Shown: piece after piece, positions 1-12,545 of the stretch | Position numbering within the stretch: the first letter of the stretch is position 1 | How the letters are laid out: each line of letters starts with the position of its first letter | Source of the DNA: Inia geoffrensis | Lineage: Eukaryota > Chordata > Mammalia > Artiodactyla > Iniidae | Reading direction: 5' to 3' | Length of the DNA: 64,000 nt | Assembly: GCA_036417435.1 (NCBI GenBank) | Contig: CM070899.1 | Coordinates: forward strand, 153,703,494-153,767,493 | Notes under the pieces: model-generated | What the model saw: the letters and a program-made list of their open reading frames with translations, nothing else | What the model was told of the DNA's origin: nothing | Database searches by the model: none | Translations under genes and position numbers: made by a program

Positions 1-1505
1 TCCTAAATATAAGTGATATCATACAGCATTTGTCTTTCTCTGTCTGACTTATTTCACTTAGCGTAATGCCCTCAAGGTCCATCCATGCTGTTACAAATGG
101 CAGGGTTTCCTTCTTTCTCATGGATGAATAATTTCCGTTGAATGTACCGTTGTCCCTCAGTGTTCATGGGACTCCCTGCAGATATCAAAATCCGGATGTT
201 CAAGTCCCTTATATAAAATGTCATAGTACAGTTGACCCTCTGTATGGCAGATGCAGAACCTGCAGATACGGAGAGCCAACTGTATATACCACACATTTTT
301 AAATCTGTTCATCTGCTGATGGACACTTGGGTTGTTTCCATATCTTGGCTGTTGTGAGAGTTCAGATATCTCTTCAAGATAATGATTTCATTTCCTTTGG
401 CGTCTACTGAGAAGTGGGATTGCTGGATCATATGGTAGTTCTATTTTTAATTCCTTGAGGAACTTCTATACTGTTTTCCATAGTGGCTGCACCACTTTAT
501 GTTTCCACCAACTGTGTACAAGTGTTCCATATTCTCCACATCCTCGCCAGCATTTGTTTTCTCTTGTCTTTTGATAATAGACATCCTAACAGGTGTGAGG
601 TGATATTTCACTGTGGTTTTGATTTGCATTTCATGTATCTGTTGGCTGTTTGAATATCTTCTTTGGAAAAGTGTCTACTCAGTTCCTCTGCCCATTTTTT
701 TGATTGGGTTATTTGTTTTTGTTTTTACTATTGAATTGTATTAGTTCCTTGTATATTTTGGATATTAATCTCTTATTGGATATATGCTTTGCAAATATTT
801 TCTCCCATTCTATAGGTCGTCTTCTATAGGTTGTTGATGGTTTCCTTTGCTCTGCAGAAGCTTTTTAGTTTGTAGTCCCACTTGTTTATTTTTGATTTTG
901 TTACCTTTGCTTTAGGTGTTAAGTCCAAAAAAAAAAAAAAACTCATTGTCTAGATTGATGTCAAGGAGCTTACCCTCATTTTCTTCTAGGAGTTTTATTG
1001 TTTTAGGTCTTATGTTCAAGTCTTAAATCCATTTGAGTTGATTTTTGTGTATGGTATAAAATAGAGATCCACCTTCATTTTTTTGCATGTGGATATCCAG
1101 TTTTCCCAGAACAATTTATTGAAGAGACTATCCTTTCCCCATTCTATATTCTTGGCTTTTTTGTCATAAATTAATTGACCATATAGGTGTGGGTTTATTT
1201 CTGGCTCTCTATTCTGTTCCATTGATCTATGTGTCTTTTTTGTTTGTTTGCCAATACCATATGGTTTTGATTATTGTAGCTTTGTAATATAGTTTGAAAT
1301 TAGGAGGTGTGATGCCTCCAGTTTTGTTTTTCTTTCTAAAGATTGCTTTGGCTATTTGGGGTGTTTTGTGGGTCCTTACAAATTTCAGGATTGTTTTTTC
1401 TAGTTTTGTGAAAAATGTCATTGGGATTTTGATAGGGCTTGCATTGAATCTGTAGAACATTTTGGGCACTTTGGGCTGTATGGACACTTAAACAATATTA
1501 ATTCT
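1..1505 (-). mobile_element. L1 (LINE-1) 3' portion, antisense, degenerate
   Basis: Read on the minus strand, this is the C-terminal part of L1 ORF2 followed by 3' sequence. Recognisable ORF2 peptides include [13 protein letters not shown] (about 1440-1380), [15 protein letters not shown] (about 1280) and [16 protein letters not shown] (about 1110-1060), in different frames. Frameshifts and stops break the frame throughout, so nothing is coding. The 5'-most recognisable point is the GRINIVK codons at 1491-1505. The copy runs off the left edge of the window and is interrupted by a small Tigger-like element. Confidence 0.88.
147..282 (-). mobile_element. Tigger-like MITE nested in L1
   Basis: A short non-autonomous Tc1/mariner (pogo/Tigger) element. 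The ends form an imperfect inverted repeat: left ccgttgtccctcagtgt, and the right end read backwards cagttggctctccgtat. TA dinucleotides flank it at 145-146 and 283-284, the expected target-site duplication. The L1 sequence continues across it, so it inserted into the L1. The strand call is by resemblance to the usual consensus direction and is weak. Confidence 0.75.
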
Positions 1506-1509
1506 CTAC

Positions 1510-2150
1510 ACTGAGAATTGCGAGACATTGACAAAAGAATTCAAAAGACAAATAATTGGGAAGATACTCTGTGCTCGTGGATTGGAAGAATTAATATTGT
1601 GTGTGTGTGTGTTTGTGTGTACACATGTAACTATCATTTATCCTTAAGAAGGAAGGAAATCCTGTCATTTGTGACAACATGGACGAACTTGGAGGGCATT
1701 ATGCTGAATGAAATTAGTCAGACAGAGAAAGACAAATACTGCATGGCATTACTTGTATGTGGACTCTGGGAAAAAAGTTTAACTCATGGAAACAGAGCAG
1801 AAAAGTGGGTGCAAGGGTTGGGAGGAATAGAGAGAGGTTGGTAAAAGGGCATAAACTTTCAGTTATAAGATGAATAAGGTTTGAGGATTTAATGTATATA
1901 TGTCACGATGACTGTAGTTTAGAACACTGTATTGTATAAATGAAATTTGCTAAGAAAATAGAACCTAAATGTTCTCATCAAAAAAAAAAAGGTAAATGTG
2001 TGAGGCGATGGATAGATGTGTTAATTAACTCAATGGGGAGGATCCTTTCACAATATATATGTATATCAAATCATCACATAGTACGCTTTAAGTAATCTTA
2101 CAATTTTGTCAGTTATGTCTCAATAAAGCTGAAAAAATCATTAAAATATT
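1510..2150 (+). mobile_element. L1 3' end, sense orientation, internally rearranged
   Basis: Positions 1518-1600 match the ORF2 segment ending [10 protein letters not shown] short GT-rich tract follows (about 1597-1620), and then the sequence resumes much nearer the L1 3' end, with the segment about agtcagacagagaaagacaaatact and the terminal UTR ending in 'caataaagctgaaaaa' near 2135. ORF2 sequence between GRINIV and the 3' region is missing. It lies head to head with the antisense L1 at 1-1505, and both break at the same codons. Confidence 0.82.
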
Positions 2151-2404
2151 TTTTAAAAGAAACAAGAATAAAAAATTCACCATTATATTGACAAATAATG
2201 TAGAAACTCATTAAATGATTCTAAGAAAAAAAATAAATCACTCTAGTTAGAAGGCTGATTAGGTAGAGCTGGATTGAGAAAAAGCCTGAGGAATGTGTGA
2301 TGGGAGTTCCAGAAAAGGGGCAGGCAATAAAAATTTTTCAAGAAAAAATAGCCAAAAGTTTTCCAAATCTGTTTAAATATATAAACTCACACATCCTAGA
2401 AGCT

Positions 2405-2780
2405 CATTGTTATTGACTGAATGTTTGTGTACCCCGCTCAGATCCGCATGCTGAAGCCTTAACCCCCAACGCGATGGCATTTGGAGGTGGGGCCTTTGGG
2501 AGGTAATTCAGTTTAGATGAGGTTATGAAGGTGGGGGTCCCCCACGATGAGATTAGTGCCATTATACAAAGAGGAAGAGAGATCAGAGCTCTCTCCCTCT
2601 CTGCCATGTGAGAATGGCAGCCTCCTGCAGCCAGGAAGAAGGCTCTCCCCAGGAACCAAATCTGCGAGCACCTTGATCTTGGACTTCCCAGTCTCGAGAA
2701 CTGTGAGAAATAAATGTCTGTTGTTGAAGCCATCCAGTCTATAGTATTTTGTTATAGAAGTCCAAGCTGACTAACACTCT
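2405..2780 (+). mobile_element. ERVL-MaLR solo LTR (MLT1/MST-like)
   Basis: The start 'gttattgactgaatgtttgtg', the segment 'ggaggtggggcctttggga', the purine-rich middle, and the end 'gaactgtgagaaataaatg ... ctgactaaca' are typical of mammalian apparent LTR retrotransposon LTRs. An AATAAA polyadenylation signal is present near 2708. No internal retroviral sequence adjoins it, so it is a solo LTR. The exact subfamily is not assigned. Confidence 0.8.
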
Positions 2781-2784
2781 CAGC

Positions 2785-3840
2785 AAATCCCAAGTAGAAC
2801 AAACAGAGAAAACCACAGTAAGGAACATCAAAATCAAATTGCCGAAAATAAGAGATACAGAGAAAAAAAATTCACAAGACAGTTAGAAATTAAAGGAATG
2901 GTGCATACAAATGAACAAAGAGAAATATTGTAGACTGCTGGTCAGAAGAGATGCAAGCCAGAAGACAATGGAATGGCATCTTTAAAGCACTGAAAGAAAA
3001 CTGTAAACCTAGAATTTTATATGTAGTGAAAATATCTTTCAAAAATATCTTTGAAAATATCTTTCAAATGAAAGTGCAATAAGAACTTTTCCACACAAAA
3101 AAGCTGGGATATTCATTGCCAGTAGATCTGAGCAAAAAAAGGAAGTTATTTAGGCAGAAGGAGAATGACATCAAATTGATACTGAGATCTATACAAAAGA
3201 AAGAAGAGCCCTAGAAATGGTAAAGATGTGAGTAAATATAAAATACATATTTTAATTTGAAATTTTGTTTTAAAGATGATTGACCATTTAAAGTAAATAC
3301 AAGAATAATGTATTGAAGTATTTATAACATAGGTAGAATTTAAAAGTATGATAAAAATAACACAAAGGATAGGAGGGGGAAATAGAAGGTGCACTCTTTT
3401 AAGCTTCATGTATAATAAGTATAATAAGTAAAATAGTATAATTTTATTTGTAGGTAGACTATCATGTTAGAGGTGAATGTTATAACCCAAAAGCAACTAC
3501 TAAAAAAATACAACAAAGGGCTATAGTTAAAGCCAATAGTGGAAACAAAATGGAATCCCCCAAAGTACCTAATTAACACAGAAGAAAACAGGAAAAATGG
3601 AAAAGGGGAGCAAAGAACAGATGGGAGAAATAGAAAACAAATAGCAAGATGGTAGATATAAACCCAACCATATTAATGGTTACATTAAATGTAATGGTTT
3701 AAACATTCCAATTAAAAGTCAGAGATTGTCAGCTTGAATAAAAAAAAAAACAACTATATGTTATCTACAAGAAACCTGCTGTAAAATAAAGACACACATG
3801 GGTTAAAACTAAAGGATGAAAACCTATACCATGCACACAC
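2785..3840 (+). mobile_element. Old L1M fragment, sense orientation
   Basis: Matches the old mammalian L1M pattern: 'cctagaattttatatgtag', 'ttcattgccagtagatctg', 'ggcagaaggagaatgacatc', and near the right end 'agcaagatggtagatataaa' followed by a degraded ORF2 endonuclease segment (ICYLQET near 3765). No open frame survives. Confidence 0.8.
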
Positions 3841-4957
3841 TAATTAAGCCCCCCAGAAGCCTGCCTAGTCACTGCACCAGCACATGTGGTAGACCAGCTC
3901 CATTTTTCCCATGAATTCGCCGTCCCTCTAATTGCACCACACAACGAAGGTGTACACACTAGTTTCTAGGCCACCTCCCCTAGCATCTCCTCTGGGAGTC
4001 CTGAATAGGAAGTGTCTTCTATGTTGCAAAATGAGGTGTGACCCCAGTCCTCAGTTGACACATCCATTCCAAATTGGGTGCCTTTCCAATAGCTCTAGCA
4101 CAGATATCATTGTTACTTCTATGTAAATCTCTTTTCCCCTCCAAGCAACATTACCATTTGTGCTGGGGATACTTATACCCCTGAAAACCACTGTTCAGCT
4201 GCCAAAGCAAGAACCTCTTGACTAAGTTTTATGGAATTCAAATGGGCATAGCAGGCACTGCACCACAGTTCCATAATCCCAGACATCTATGGCCTTTAGG
4301 TTGGAGGGAAGAATGAAGCAGCCAGTAAAGCAAATCAGTCTCACTGGTCAGCTGCTAGGCTGTTGTCCATGTTGTGGTCTCTTATCATCCCTCTCTCAGA
4401 CTCTGAAGAAATCCACACATCTGCTGGTGATTAGGGGAGCAAAGAGGTGGTCTAATTCCCTCTCAACCCAGGGCACACGCACACCTAATTCTAAAGAATG
4501 TCCAACATTTTTAAATTCCTTTTAAAAATGTAATTTAATTCTTACTAAAGCAGTACGTGTACATAATTTTAGAAGTCAAATGATAGTCCATGCCTTACAG
4601 GAAAGGAAGCAGTCCTTTACCCCAGGCTTCCTGTACCTCAATGTTTGCTCCCCATCTCCACCACTCAGAATACATGCTTTTAAATCTTTCAGCCTTTTCT
4701 TCTCTTTCTCTCTTTTTAAACTTTGTTATTTCTATACAACATGCTTATATTACTAGTTGTGATTTTTTAAATTTTAGAAGTCATCTATTGACTTCCTACT
4801 GTTAAAATACGATTATGTTTCCTAAAACACCATACATGCCCTTCCCCATCTTCCCAATTTATATAGTTTTATGTCAAATTAATCTTTTGTATTGTCATTA
4901 TTATAATTATGCAAATATTGTTCACAGCTATACCATGTACTGGTATCATAATACCAC
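3841..4957. other. Unassigned intergenic DNA
   Basis: I see no gene and no repeat I can name. Reading frames here are short (under 80 codons), lack family resemblance and have no splice or promoter context. The right half (about 4560-4957) is AT-rich and may be an old LINE remnant. Confidence 0.5.
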
Positions 4958-4969
4958 TACTATGATTTT

Positions 4970-5226
4970 TTAAAAATATTTATTTATTTATTTTGGCTGT
5001 GCCGGGTCTCAGTTGTGGCACGCGGGATCTTCGTTGCAGCCTGTGGGCTTCTGCAGCTGTGGCATGAGGGCTTCTTAGTTGCGGCATGCAGGCTTCTTAG
5101 TTGCAGCATGCAAACTCTTAGTTGCAGCATGCATGTGGGATCTAGTTCCCCAGCCAGGGATTGGACCCAGGCCCCCTGCACTGGGAGCGCAGAGTCTTAC
5201 CCACTGGACCAGCAGGAAAGTCCCTG
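4970..5226 (-). mobile_element. tRNA-derived SINE (CHR type), antisense
   Basis: On the minus strand it starts 'cagggactttcctgctggtc' with a tRNA-like head and a B-box-like 'gggtccaatccctgg', and it ends in an A/T-rich tail (taaataaataaatattt). Modules of the type 'gcatgctgcaactaagag' are repeated inside. The flanks carry a 12-bp TSD with one mismatch: tactatgatttt at 4958-4969 and tattatgatttt at 5227-5238. Confidence 0.9.
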
Positions 5227-5238
5227 TATTATGATTTT

Positions 5239-6501
5239 ATTTCCCTTATTATATCATTTTAAATAATTGACTTATTTTTTGTTCACTTAGTTTTATAGCA
5301 CTTATTTATCATTGATTCAGCCCCAGACATTCTAAAAGAACTCTAACAGTCCTCTTATGCAGTCAAACACACCAACGAATCTATCAGTTCCATGGTTTCC
5401 CCTTAGAGACAGCCCTCCTGGAGCCAGCATTCTCAGAACTGAGTGGGGGTGGGGTGGGGGAAGGAGGGCCTCACCCACTTTTACTTCTCCACTCCCAGTG
5501 TTTCTCTGGTCCAGCCTCTCTGGAGGATGAGTCTCCTGTTTTCTGCCAAGAGAGGCAGGGTCATTCCCGTGGCTTTGTGGCCTGGGCTTGGAATCTGGGG
5601 GCCCAGCTCCTCCTTTTTAGAGGTTTAAACCAGTCCTGCTTTCCGCCCTGCACTGCCAAACCCACCCTATTCTTTCTCGTTGAAGGTGCCTGTGCCTTGA
5701 TTTCTGAAACTTTCCAGGCTTCTGTACTGGGAATCAGTTTTTCACCAGTTTCATCTCCTCTGCAGGCAGTCAGATTTTTTGTTCTCAGAGCTCAGCTAAG
5801 GAAGCACCATTTATTCAACTGTTTTCAATTTCCCCAAATTTGGTTGACATCTCTAGTCTGTCATCTCTTCTCTTGTTCTCTTTCTAATTCTTTTAGTGTC
5901 CTTCTGTGTGATTTTGGGAAGAGGTGGAGATAAACATGTGGTATGTCTGCTTTGTTTAGCTGAAAACCTTCTTCAGTCAATTCTTAACTTATGTTCTAGT
6001 GATAGAATCAATCTGTTCGGAGTAAAAAGGGGTTGTAGGGATTCGTCTACCCAGTTCATGCCCATGTACCATTTAGGAGCAGTAGGCCATAGAGTTTTAA
6101 GGGACCTTTATGGACAATCATGTTTATTTGTCTTCTCAGTATGTCTTCCATGCCTGACCTCAGTCTGTAATAACTACTCGGCGCATGAGCGGAAACAGTT
6201 TCCTTTGGAACTCTTCCTTGCCATCCCCTGCTCCCCATCCCCAGTCCTTTTATTCCTCATATTCTCCCTAAAGTGGCTGCTTTTGGCCATGGCCTTGGGT
6301 GTGCATTGTCAGTCTGTGGATTAGTCCTTTGGAGTGGATTTCTCTCTGTTGCCTATTGCTGGAGACAGGGTGGAGGGAGTCTCACATCCTGCTGGTTGGA
6401 TGGAAAAAGGCCATTATGGTCATCTGGTCTCCAGGTGGATTATCTAAAATATATAAGATATCTTGTGCTGCTGGCATATCTCCTGTATTTTATTATCCTG
6501 A
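5239..6501. other. Unassigned intergenic DNA
   Basis: Moderately GC-rich in places (5430-5650). One frame stays open for 159 codons (5454-5933), but it overlaps other open frames, lacks any recognised domain and has no splice context, so I do not call a gene. Confidence 0.5.
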
Positions 6502-6515
6502 AGAGTGTCTGCCTT

Positions 6516-6943
6516 GAAGGAGAAAAACAAATACCGTATGCTAACACATATATATATATGGAATCTAAAAGAAAGAAAAAAGGTTCTGAAGAACCTAGGG
6601 GCAGGACAGGAGTAAAGACACAGACGTAGAGAATGAACTTGAGGACACGGGCAGGGGGAAGGGTAAGCTGGGATGAAGTGAGAGAGTGGCATGGACATAT
6701 ATACACTACCAAATGTAAAACAGATATCTAGTGGGAAGCAGCCACATAGCACAGGGAAATAAGCTCGGTGCTTTGTGACCACCTAGAGGGGTGGGATAGG
6801 GAGGGTGGGAGGGAGAGGCAAGAGGGAGGAGATATGGGGATATATGTATATGTATAGCTGATTCACATTGTTATACAGCAGAAACTAACACACCATTGTA
6901 AAGCAATTATACTCCAATAAAGATGTTAAAAAAAAAAAAAAAA
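6516..6943 (+). mobile_element. 5'-truncated L1 3' UTR with TSD
   Basis: Carries the L1 3' UTR signature of cetartiodactyls: 'atctagtgggaagcagccac', 'gtgctttgtgaccacctaga', and the terminal 'caattatactccaataaaga' followed by a run of A. The TSD is 14 bp with one mismatch: agagtgtctgcctt at 6502-6515 and agagtgtctacctt at 6944-6957. Little divergence from other copies in the window suggests a fairly young insertion. Confidence 0.93.
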
Positions 6944-6957
6944 AGAGTGTCTACCTT

Positions 6958-9026
6958 CTTCCCCGACTCGGGTTATGTTATGAGCATGCTTTTCAATTAC
7001 CTTGGCCTTGCAAGGCATGGGCTCTAGGAAAAGAGTGGAGGAGAGAAAAAGCACAAATATATTTTAAATATGTTGGATGTATTAATTAGTATTTTGTGAT
7101 GCCTAATCCTTTTATTTATTTATATAGCTTTAAAAACAAAGTGCAGTGGAGCTGAGTACACTGATGTTATATCTCTTGCCTCTTCATTCTAACCATCTGG
7201 GCAGGCCTCACTAATTTGGCATAAACCTTCTATATGTTACATAATTTGATTAATAATTCCCTATGGTGTACCAAGTTCTGTAAAACACATTTTTAAAGAG
7301 TAAAGTGGAACTAAGACACTTCAAAGAGATAAATCTGATACCTTGGGTACAAATTCTGGGCATTTGTTAAATATGTACTATAAACATGAAAATAAAGTTG
7401 AAGTATCCTTAGAAGGAGTGGCTAAAAAAGTTACTGATATGATCAAAAGTAGAGGAAGCAGAAAGATATCAAAATTTACCTAAAATATCTCCAAGAGAGT
7501 GGACAGGGTTGCCACAGGGCAGTTGTGCAGGTTGTGTCCTGAAGAAGATGTCCAGTTGAGGAACACTCCACTCCCCAGGTTGGGTGCCCATGGGAATGCA
7601 TGGATGCTGTAGGGACTAGAGACTACTTTGTCACATGTGAACTAAAACAGATCATACAACTATGAAATTTGGGGAAATGTATCATTCAGGGAATGGATAT
7701 TGTAGCTTTTAGGCAAATGGGGCTTCTCCAGAGCCCTCCAGCAGGCTAAACCCAGATTGGGTGGCACCTGGTACTTCCCTGCTAGACACTTTATCTGGGT
7801 TTTGTGGAGGACAGAAAGACCAGGCCTGGGCCTCCAACTCTCAGACTGTACAGCTGAAGCACCCAGTTTAAAGAGTTTAAAAGGTTCTAGGCTTTCAGAG
7901 AAACTTGAGCATTTCAGGCCTGAAATTAAATTATTTGCAAAAGCCTGAACATCTAAACTTGCAAAGCCACTTAAAATTAGGCCCCGCATATGTCTGGAAG
8001 TCAGGAAATATAAGACAAAAGTCAAAGGGTCAAGACTGTATAAAAGGTAAACTCAGATCTCAGGGGATGATTCTACCAATGTCCTCGGGGGGTGGGGAAG
8101 CAGCTCGGGCTCTCTTCCTGAAACTGAAGACCTTGCAAATGGGCTGGGGCCAAGTCTGGAACATCCAGCATTTGCTGCCTGTGGGGAGGGGCTGCCCCCC
8201 TCCTGGAGGTGTGTGTCAGGGCCAGACTCCTGGGAAGTGAGCTGCAGAGAGGTGAAGAGGAGGTGGGGGCTCCTTTCCCTCACCAACAGAGGGAAGCAGG
8301 GGAGGAAAACGTGGGTTCCCAGGATCGCATTCAAGTGGGCAGGAGGGGGCTGGAGGGAGCTAACACCAGATGGACTCAATTTTCTATATAAAAATCAGGT
8401 GAGGTCGTTCAACAAGCATCAGTGGGGGGGAGAGCAAAAGCAGAATGGAAAACAGAGAAGAGATGGGCTATTTTTGAAGTTTTTAGCCTTAAATGTATTG
8501 CATGGGGGTGGCCAAGTTTAGGTAATTGGTGATTTGTTTTGTTTTTAAGAAGCAATGGATCTGCAAAGGAGAAACTTCAGGGCATTTGTTCATTGCCATT
8601 GATTTAAGCATTATGATTTCATTCCTGTTTTTTAAATGGCTGTTCTATGTAGTGAAAATCTTTCAAAGTTATGAACTTCGTGTATTTTTGTGTGTGTGCA
8701 TCTAGAGGAGTGCACATACTTTATGAGTACCCCTTAATGTATTTTAGCAAGGTGAACCCTCTCACGTACCCTGCACCCAGTCTGAGAGATGGAAAATAAG
8801 CAGCCCCCAGAAGCCTCCCTGGGAAGCCTCCCCTTCCAGCCCTGACTGCCCCTCCCACAGGTTACCAGGATACTCATTTCTAACAGCTTTGGTCAGTTTT
8901 GCCTAAAACTAATGAACTTAAATGTCAATCCATTCATGATCTGCAAACCCACGGGTGAGATCTTAAGTCACTCATTTACTTCTCAGATTTTGTGGGGTGA
9001 CAGAGTTCACTAGCTTCTGCACTAGT

Positions 9027-9074
<48 letters not shown>

Positions 9075-10239
9075 ACGCCTGTACAGAGATGGGCCAGACA
9101 AAGCTTCATCTTCCAGCAGCTTGCTTGAGGTAAGCTTCCAGCCCACGAAGAGGATGGGGAGCAGCGTGTGTGTCAGTACCCCTGATGGTCCTCCGTCACT
9201 TCGGCTGCATCAGCTCTCTTGTTCCCCGGCCTGGGTGGGCAGAGGGTGCATAAGGGGCAGGAGTAAGGAGAAGTTACGAGAATGGAATGGTGCCAACCTA
9301 TACGATACATGCTTACTAAGCTGTGTTTTCCAGTTCAGAGTCTGGTAGGGAGGAGAATAAAGTCACAGCTTACTATAGAAATAAGGGTCATGTTAGGGCA
9401 CAAAAGAATCCAGCCTCTATGTAATACCATATGACTGCCCTGGTCAGGGAAAAGCACCTCGAGGGGCCAGTGGTAGGGAGAGACTCCGGTCAGCTCACCC
9501 GACTCCAGCTTCTCTTAAGGCTGCATGAGACTCTCCTTGGAAACCTACTCACAAGTTTCAAATGTCTGCTCCTACAGGACAAATGGATTCATCTCTGCTG
9601 GTCCAGCCCCCAGCACAAGGCCAGGTGCATAGCATGTGCTCAATACGTGTGTGTTAACTGAATGAACTTTACTGAAGTGTACTTTACAGCGAATTCTCTC
9701 CAGGCCAGTGGGTGGACTTCCGAGGCCTGAGTTTGAGAGATGGATCAATTACCTCTTGTTGGGGACGCGTTGTCTCTCTGAGCTTTGAATGAGAGACTGT
9801 ACATATCTCACAGGCTTGCCGTGAGAGTGCACAGTGGCATGTACCATATACACTGTGACTTTTTTCCCTTTGCACATCCAGGGGCCTGATATGGCCCGGG
9901 CCACAGAAGGTGGTTGCAGGCCACTGGTTCCATGCTTCAGGCGTGAGGGCACATTCTACTGTTTGGACAAAATCAGTTTCAGGATCCAACACCCACTTGG
10001 GCCAAGGTGATGACAAATAATACCAGCCTCTGAAGTTTACCAGCAGAGTTGCTGAGCCACAAGAGAGAAAATGTTGCCCTCATGGCCAAGGGAAAGACAT
10101 ACTTGTAACTCAGTTGTTTTCCATCCATCCAGTTCGCTTAAACACAAGGAGCTGTTTATGGTGCATGCCCACTATTCATATGATGAGCATGTGTTAAATA
10201 AGAAAAGCTGCCTCTGGGGTCTCTATAAGACTGTCATTT
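6958..10239. other. Unassigned intergenic DNA
   Basis: Mostly unique-looking sequence with no supported gene. The stretch 8050-8400 is G-rich and has several overlapping short frames but no domain resemblance. A TG microsatellite lies at 9029-9073. About 9560-9666 ('ggccaggtgcatagcatgtg', 'ctcaatacgtgtgtgttaac') looks like the 3' end of a MIR or L2 copy on the + strand. Confidence 0.5.
9029..9073. repeat. (TG)n microsatellite
   Basis: About 22 uninterrupted TG units. Any protein predicted across it (a Cys-Val run) is a by-product of the repeat. Confidence 0.97.
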
Positions 10240-10425
10240 ACAGCCTTGCTACTCAAAGCGTGGTCCCTGGACCAGTAGCACTGGCATCACCTGGGAGCTT
10301 GTTAGATACGCAAAATCTTAGGCCTTGGGGCCTACTGCAGACCCAGGGAATCAGAGCCTGCGTTCTAACTAGATACCCAGGGGATTCATGTAGACATTAA
10401 AGATTGAGAAGCACTGCTCTAGGGA
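10240..10425 (+). mobile_element. MER5A-like hAT-Charlie element
   Basis: 'ctactcaaagcgtggtccct', 'atcacctgggagcttgttag', 'gattgagaagcactgctct' follow the MER5A pattern. The two ends are complementary (cttgctactcaaag and ttgagaagcactg), as expected for a short non-autonomous hAT element. Confidence 0.85.
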
Positions 10426-11799
10426 GCTATGGAATCTCACATGTGACAATGCGTAAAGTTCTGCTGTTTCACTTTGAGGTCCCTCGCTGCCCCCTATAGA
10501 CAGTAATCATAACAGCAATGAACCGACTTTAAAAATATTAATACAAATCAACACAGACACTGTGTAGACTTTTCTTGTATGATTACAAGAGGCACATACA
10601 GAACAAGTGGGAGATTCTTGAAATACCAGATGCTAAGGGCATTTCTGCTACATTTGTAAATGCACCAAATCCTACACTTAAAGGGAACCATAGTTTCTTC
10701 TCACAAGGGCAGTGGAAAGAGGATATGAATTCAATTGGGGATTGATTTATCCCCTGAAAAATGGGGGCTTATGGGAAAATGGGTGGAGAAAAGCACACTT
10801 TTTAGTAGCCCAGCAAGCATTGTTTTCTTAAAATTGAATGCTTGTGTCTTTTTGGGTTTTCTTAGAATGATTCAGGGATCTAAAATTCCATAATTATTAC
10901 CTCTAAGTCCTGAGAATCGATGTCTTAACGTCCTTCAGTGCTTCAGATGGCACATGTTATAAAAGGAATTTGACATTTTTCCCAAGGGGAATGGGGACAC
11001 AGTCAGAGCATTAGTCCCAGTAGGTGCCTGGAGTAGAGACGGGTAGAGGATATGTGCAAGCTTGGACTCCTGGGGTCTAGGGCCAGAATCTCCTGCCAGT
11101 GAGGGCCCAAAGACGTCTGTGCAACTCTGAGCAGTGACCAGAAGAGGAATAAGCCATGTGTAATAATGATACTAATGAGACTGTCTCATGCATTTGACAA
11201 AGCTTCCCTGAGTCCTACCATACCTGTCAGGTCGTTGTTATCAACCTCATGGTCCACTTAATGAGCTGGGGAACTTGCAGGTTCAAGGACAAGGCCACAG
11301 CCGGGTGGGAATTCCCTGTCCTCCATGGCAGCACTGCTGTGGATGCCCACCCAGATGTGCCTATGGGAAAACCCTATTTCTTGTGGTCCCTCCCTCTGCT
11401 GACCATCCTGGCAGGATTCCTGGCCTTTAGTACAGCCTCTGGCTGCAGAGCTGACTCTCGCCATTCCATGGGAGTCAGTTGCTCACAACACCTTGATGTG
11501 ATGGCAGGACCGTTGCTCACATCACCTTGAATACGCAACACAAACAGCAACCTCTCACATTTCCTTGGCTTTTCAACTCCATCTACTTTGACCACAGCTC
11601 CTCCCTAATCACCCCGCCCCCCAAACACACAACTTATTGCTAAATCTAATACACTACTTTGCGTCTTCATCTGCCGTCTTCACAGTCATTTATTCACTGA
11701 ATGAATATGTTTCTGGAGTGGCTCTAGGCCTCCATGTCATCTTCTGGTATTGGGAGCATGGCAGTAAATAGAGCAGAATAATCTCTTACCCTTCTAGAG
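10426..11799. other. Unassigned intergenic DNA
   Basis: No gene or named repeat recognised. Frames at 11249-11595 overlap each other on both strands and look like chance. Confidence 0.45.
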
Positions 11800-12003
11800 C
11801 TGCTCTGCGCAACACAGTAGCCGCTAGCCACATGTGGCTATTTAAGTTTTAATTAATTAAAACCAAATAAAGTAGAAATTGGGAGCCACAGTTGCCACCT
11901 TTTAAGTGATTGATGGCCGCAGTTGGCCAGTGGTTCTCAGTATTGGACAGCACAGATAGAGAACATTTCCATCATCATGGAAAGTTCTATTGAACAGTGC
12001 GGC
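11800..12003 (+). mobile_element. hAT-Charlie-type non-autonomous DNA transposon
   Basis: Contains 'gctagccacatgtggctatt', an AT-rich centre, 'tattggacagcacagatag', and 'aaagttctattgaacagtgc' at the right end. These belong to a widespread mammalian short hAT family whose ends read cag(t/c)gctgtccaata. A second, shorter copy lies at 51128-51282. Confidence 0.72.
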
Positions 12004-12545
12004 CATAGAGATTTTTTATTCATTCTGGGAGTGGAGTTGGATGATACAAAATTAAAAGTTAGGTATTATTAAAATATCTAGAGTATCTAGAGTAAAGAGG
12101 AAAAAATAAATTGAGGAAAAGGGGATAGATAATGATAGAATTGGGATGCAGGGGGCTGCTTAGTAACCACTGGCTCTGTTGGCCACTTCCTCTTTCTTGA
12201 AATTCCTCCTTTAGTACCATGACCATCATTCTCTATTTATTCTCCTCCTACCTCTCTGGTTAAAGTTTTAGTGACAGAACAGCTCTTCTTGAGATTCTTA
12301 CACAGTAAGAACTGCAAGAGAGCCCTTGATTAGCCAAAGTCCCAGAAGCGATCCAGGATCTCAGGGTATCCAAACTGCAGCAACATTTTGCACTCAACAC
12401 CATTCAGATGAGCTTCTGTGACAAGACTAGAGGTGCTAGTGTGCTCTTAAAAAACTTTGAAATTATAAGTAAATGACATGCAACTAACCACTGTCTGATA
12501 AACTTACGGTTCCTAAAGGTTTACCTCTGCCACTTCTCAGAAGGA

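Noticed and set aside
5454..5933. 159-codon sense frame
   Set aside because: Overlaps another frame, lacks any recognisable domain, and has neither promoter nor splice context.
9029..9073. Cys-Val repeat protein
   Set aside because: Translation of a TG microsatellite.
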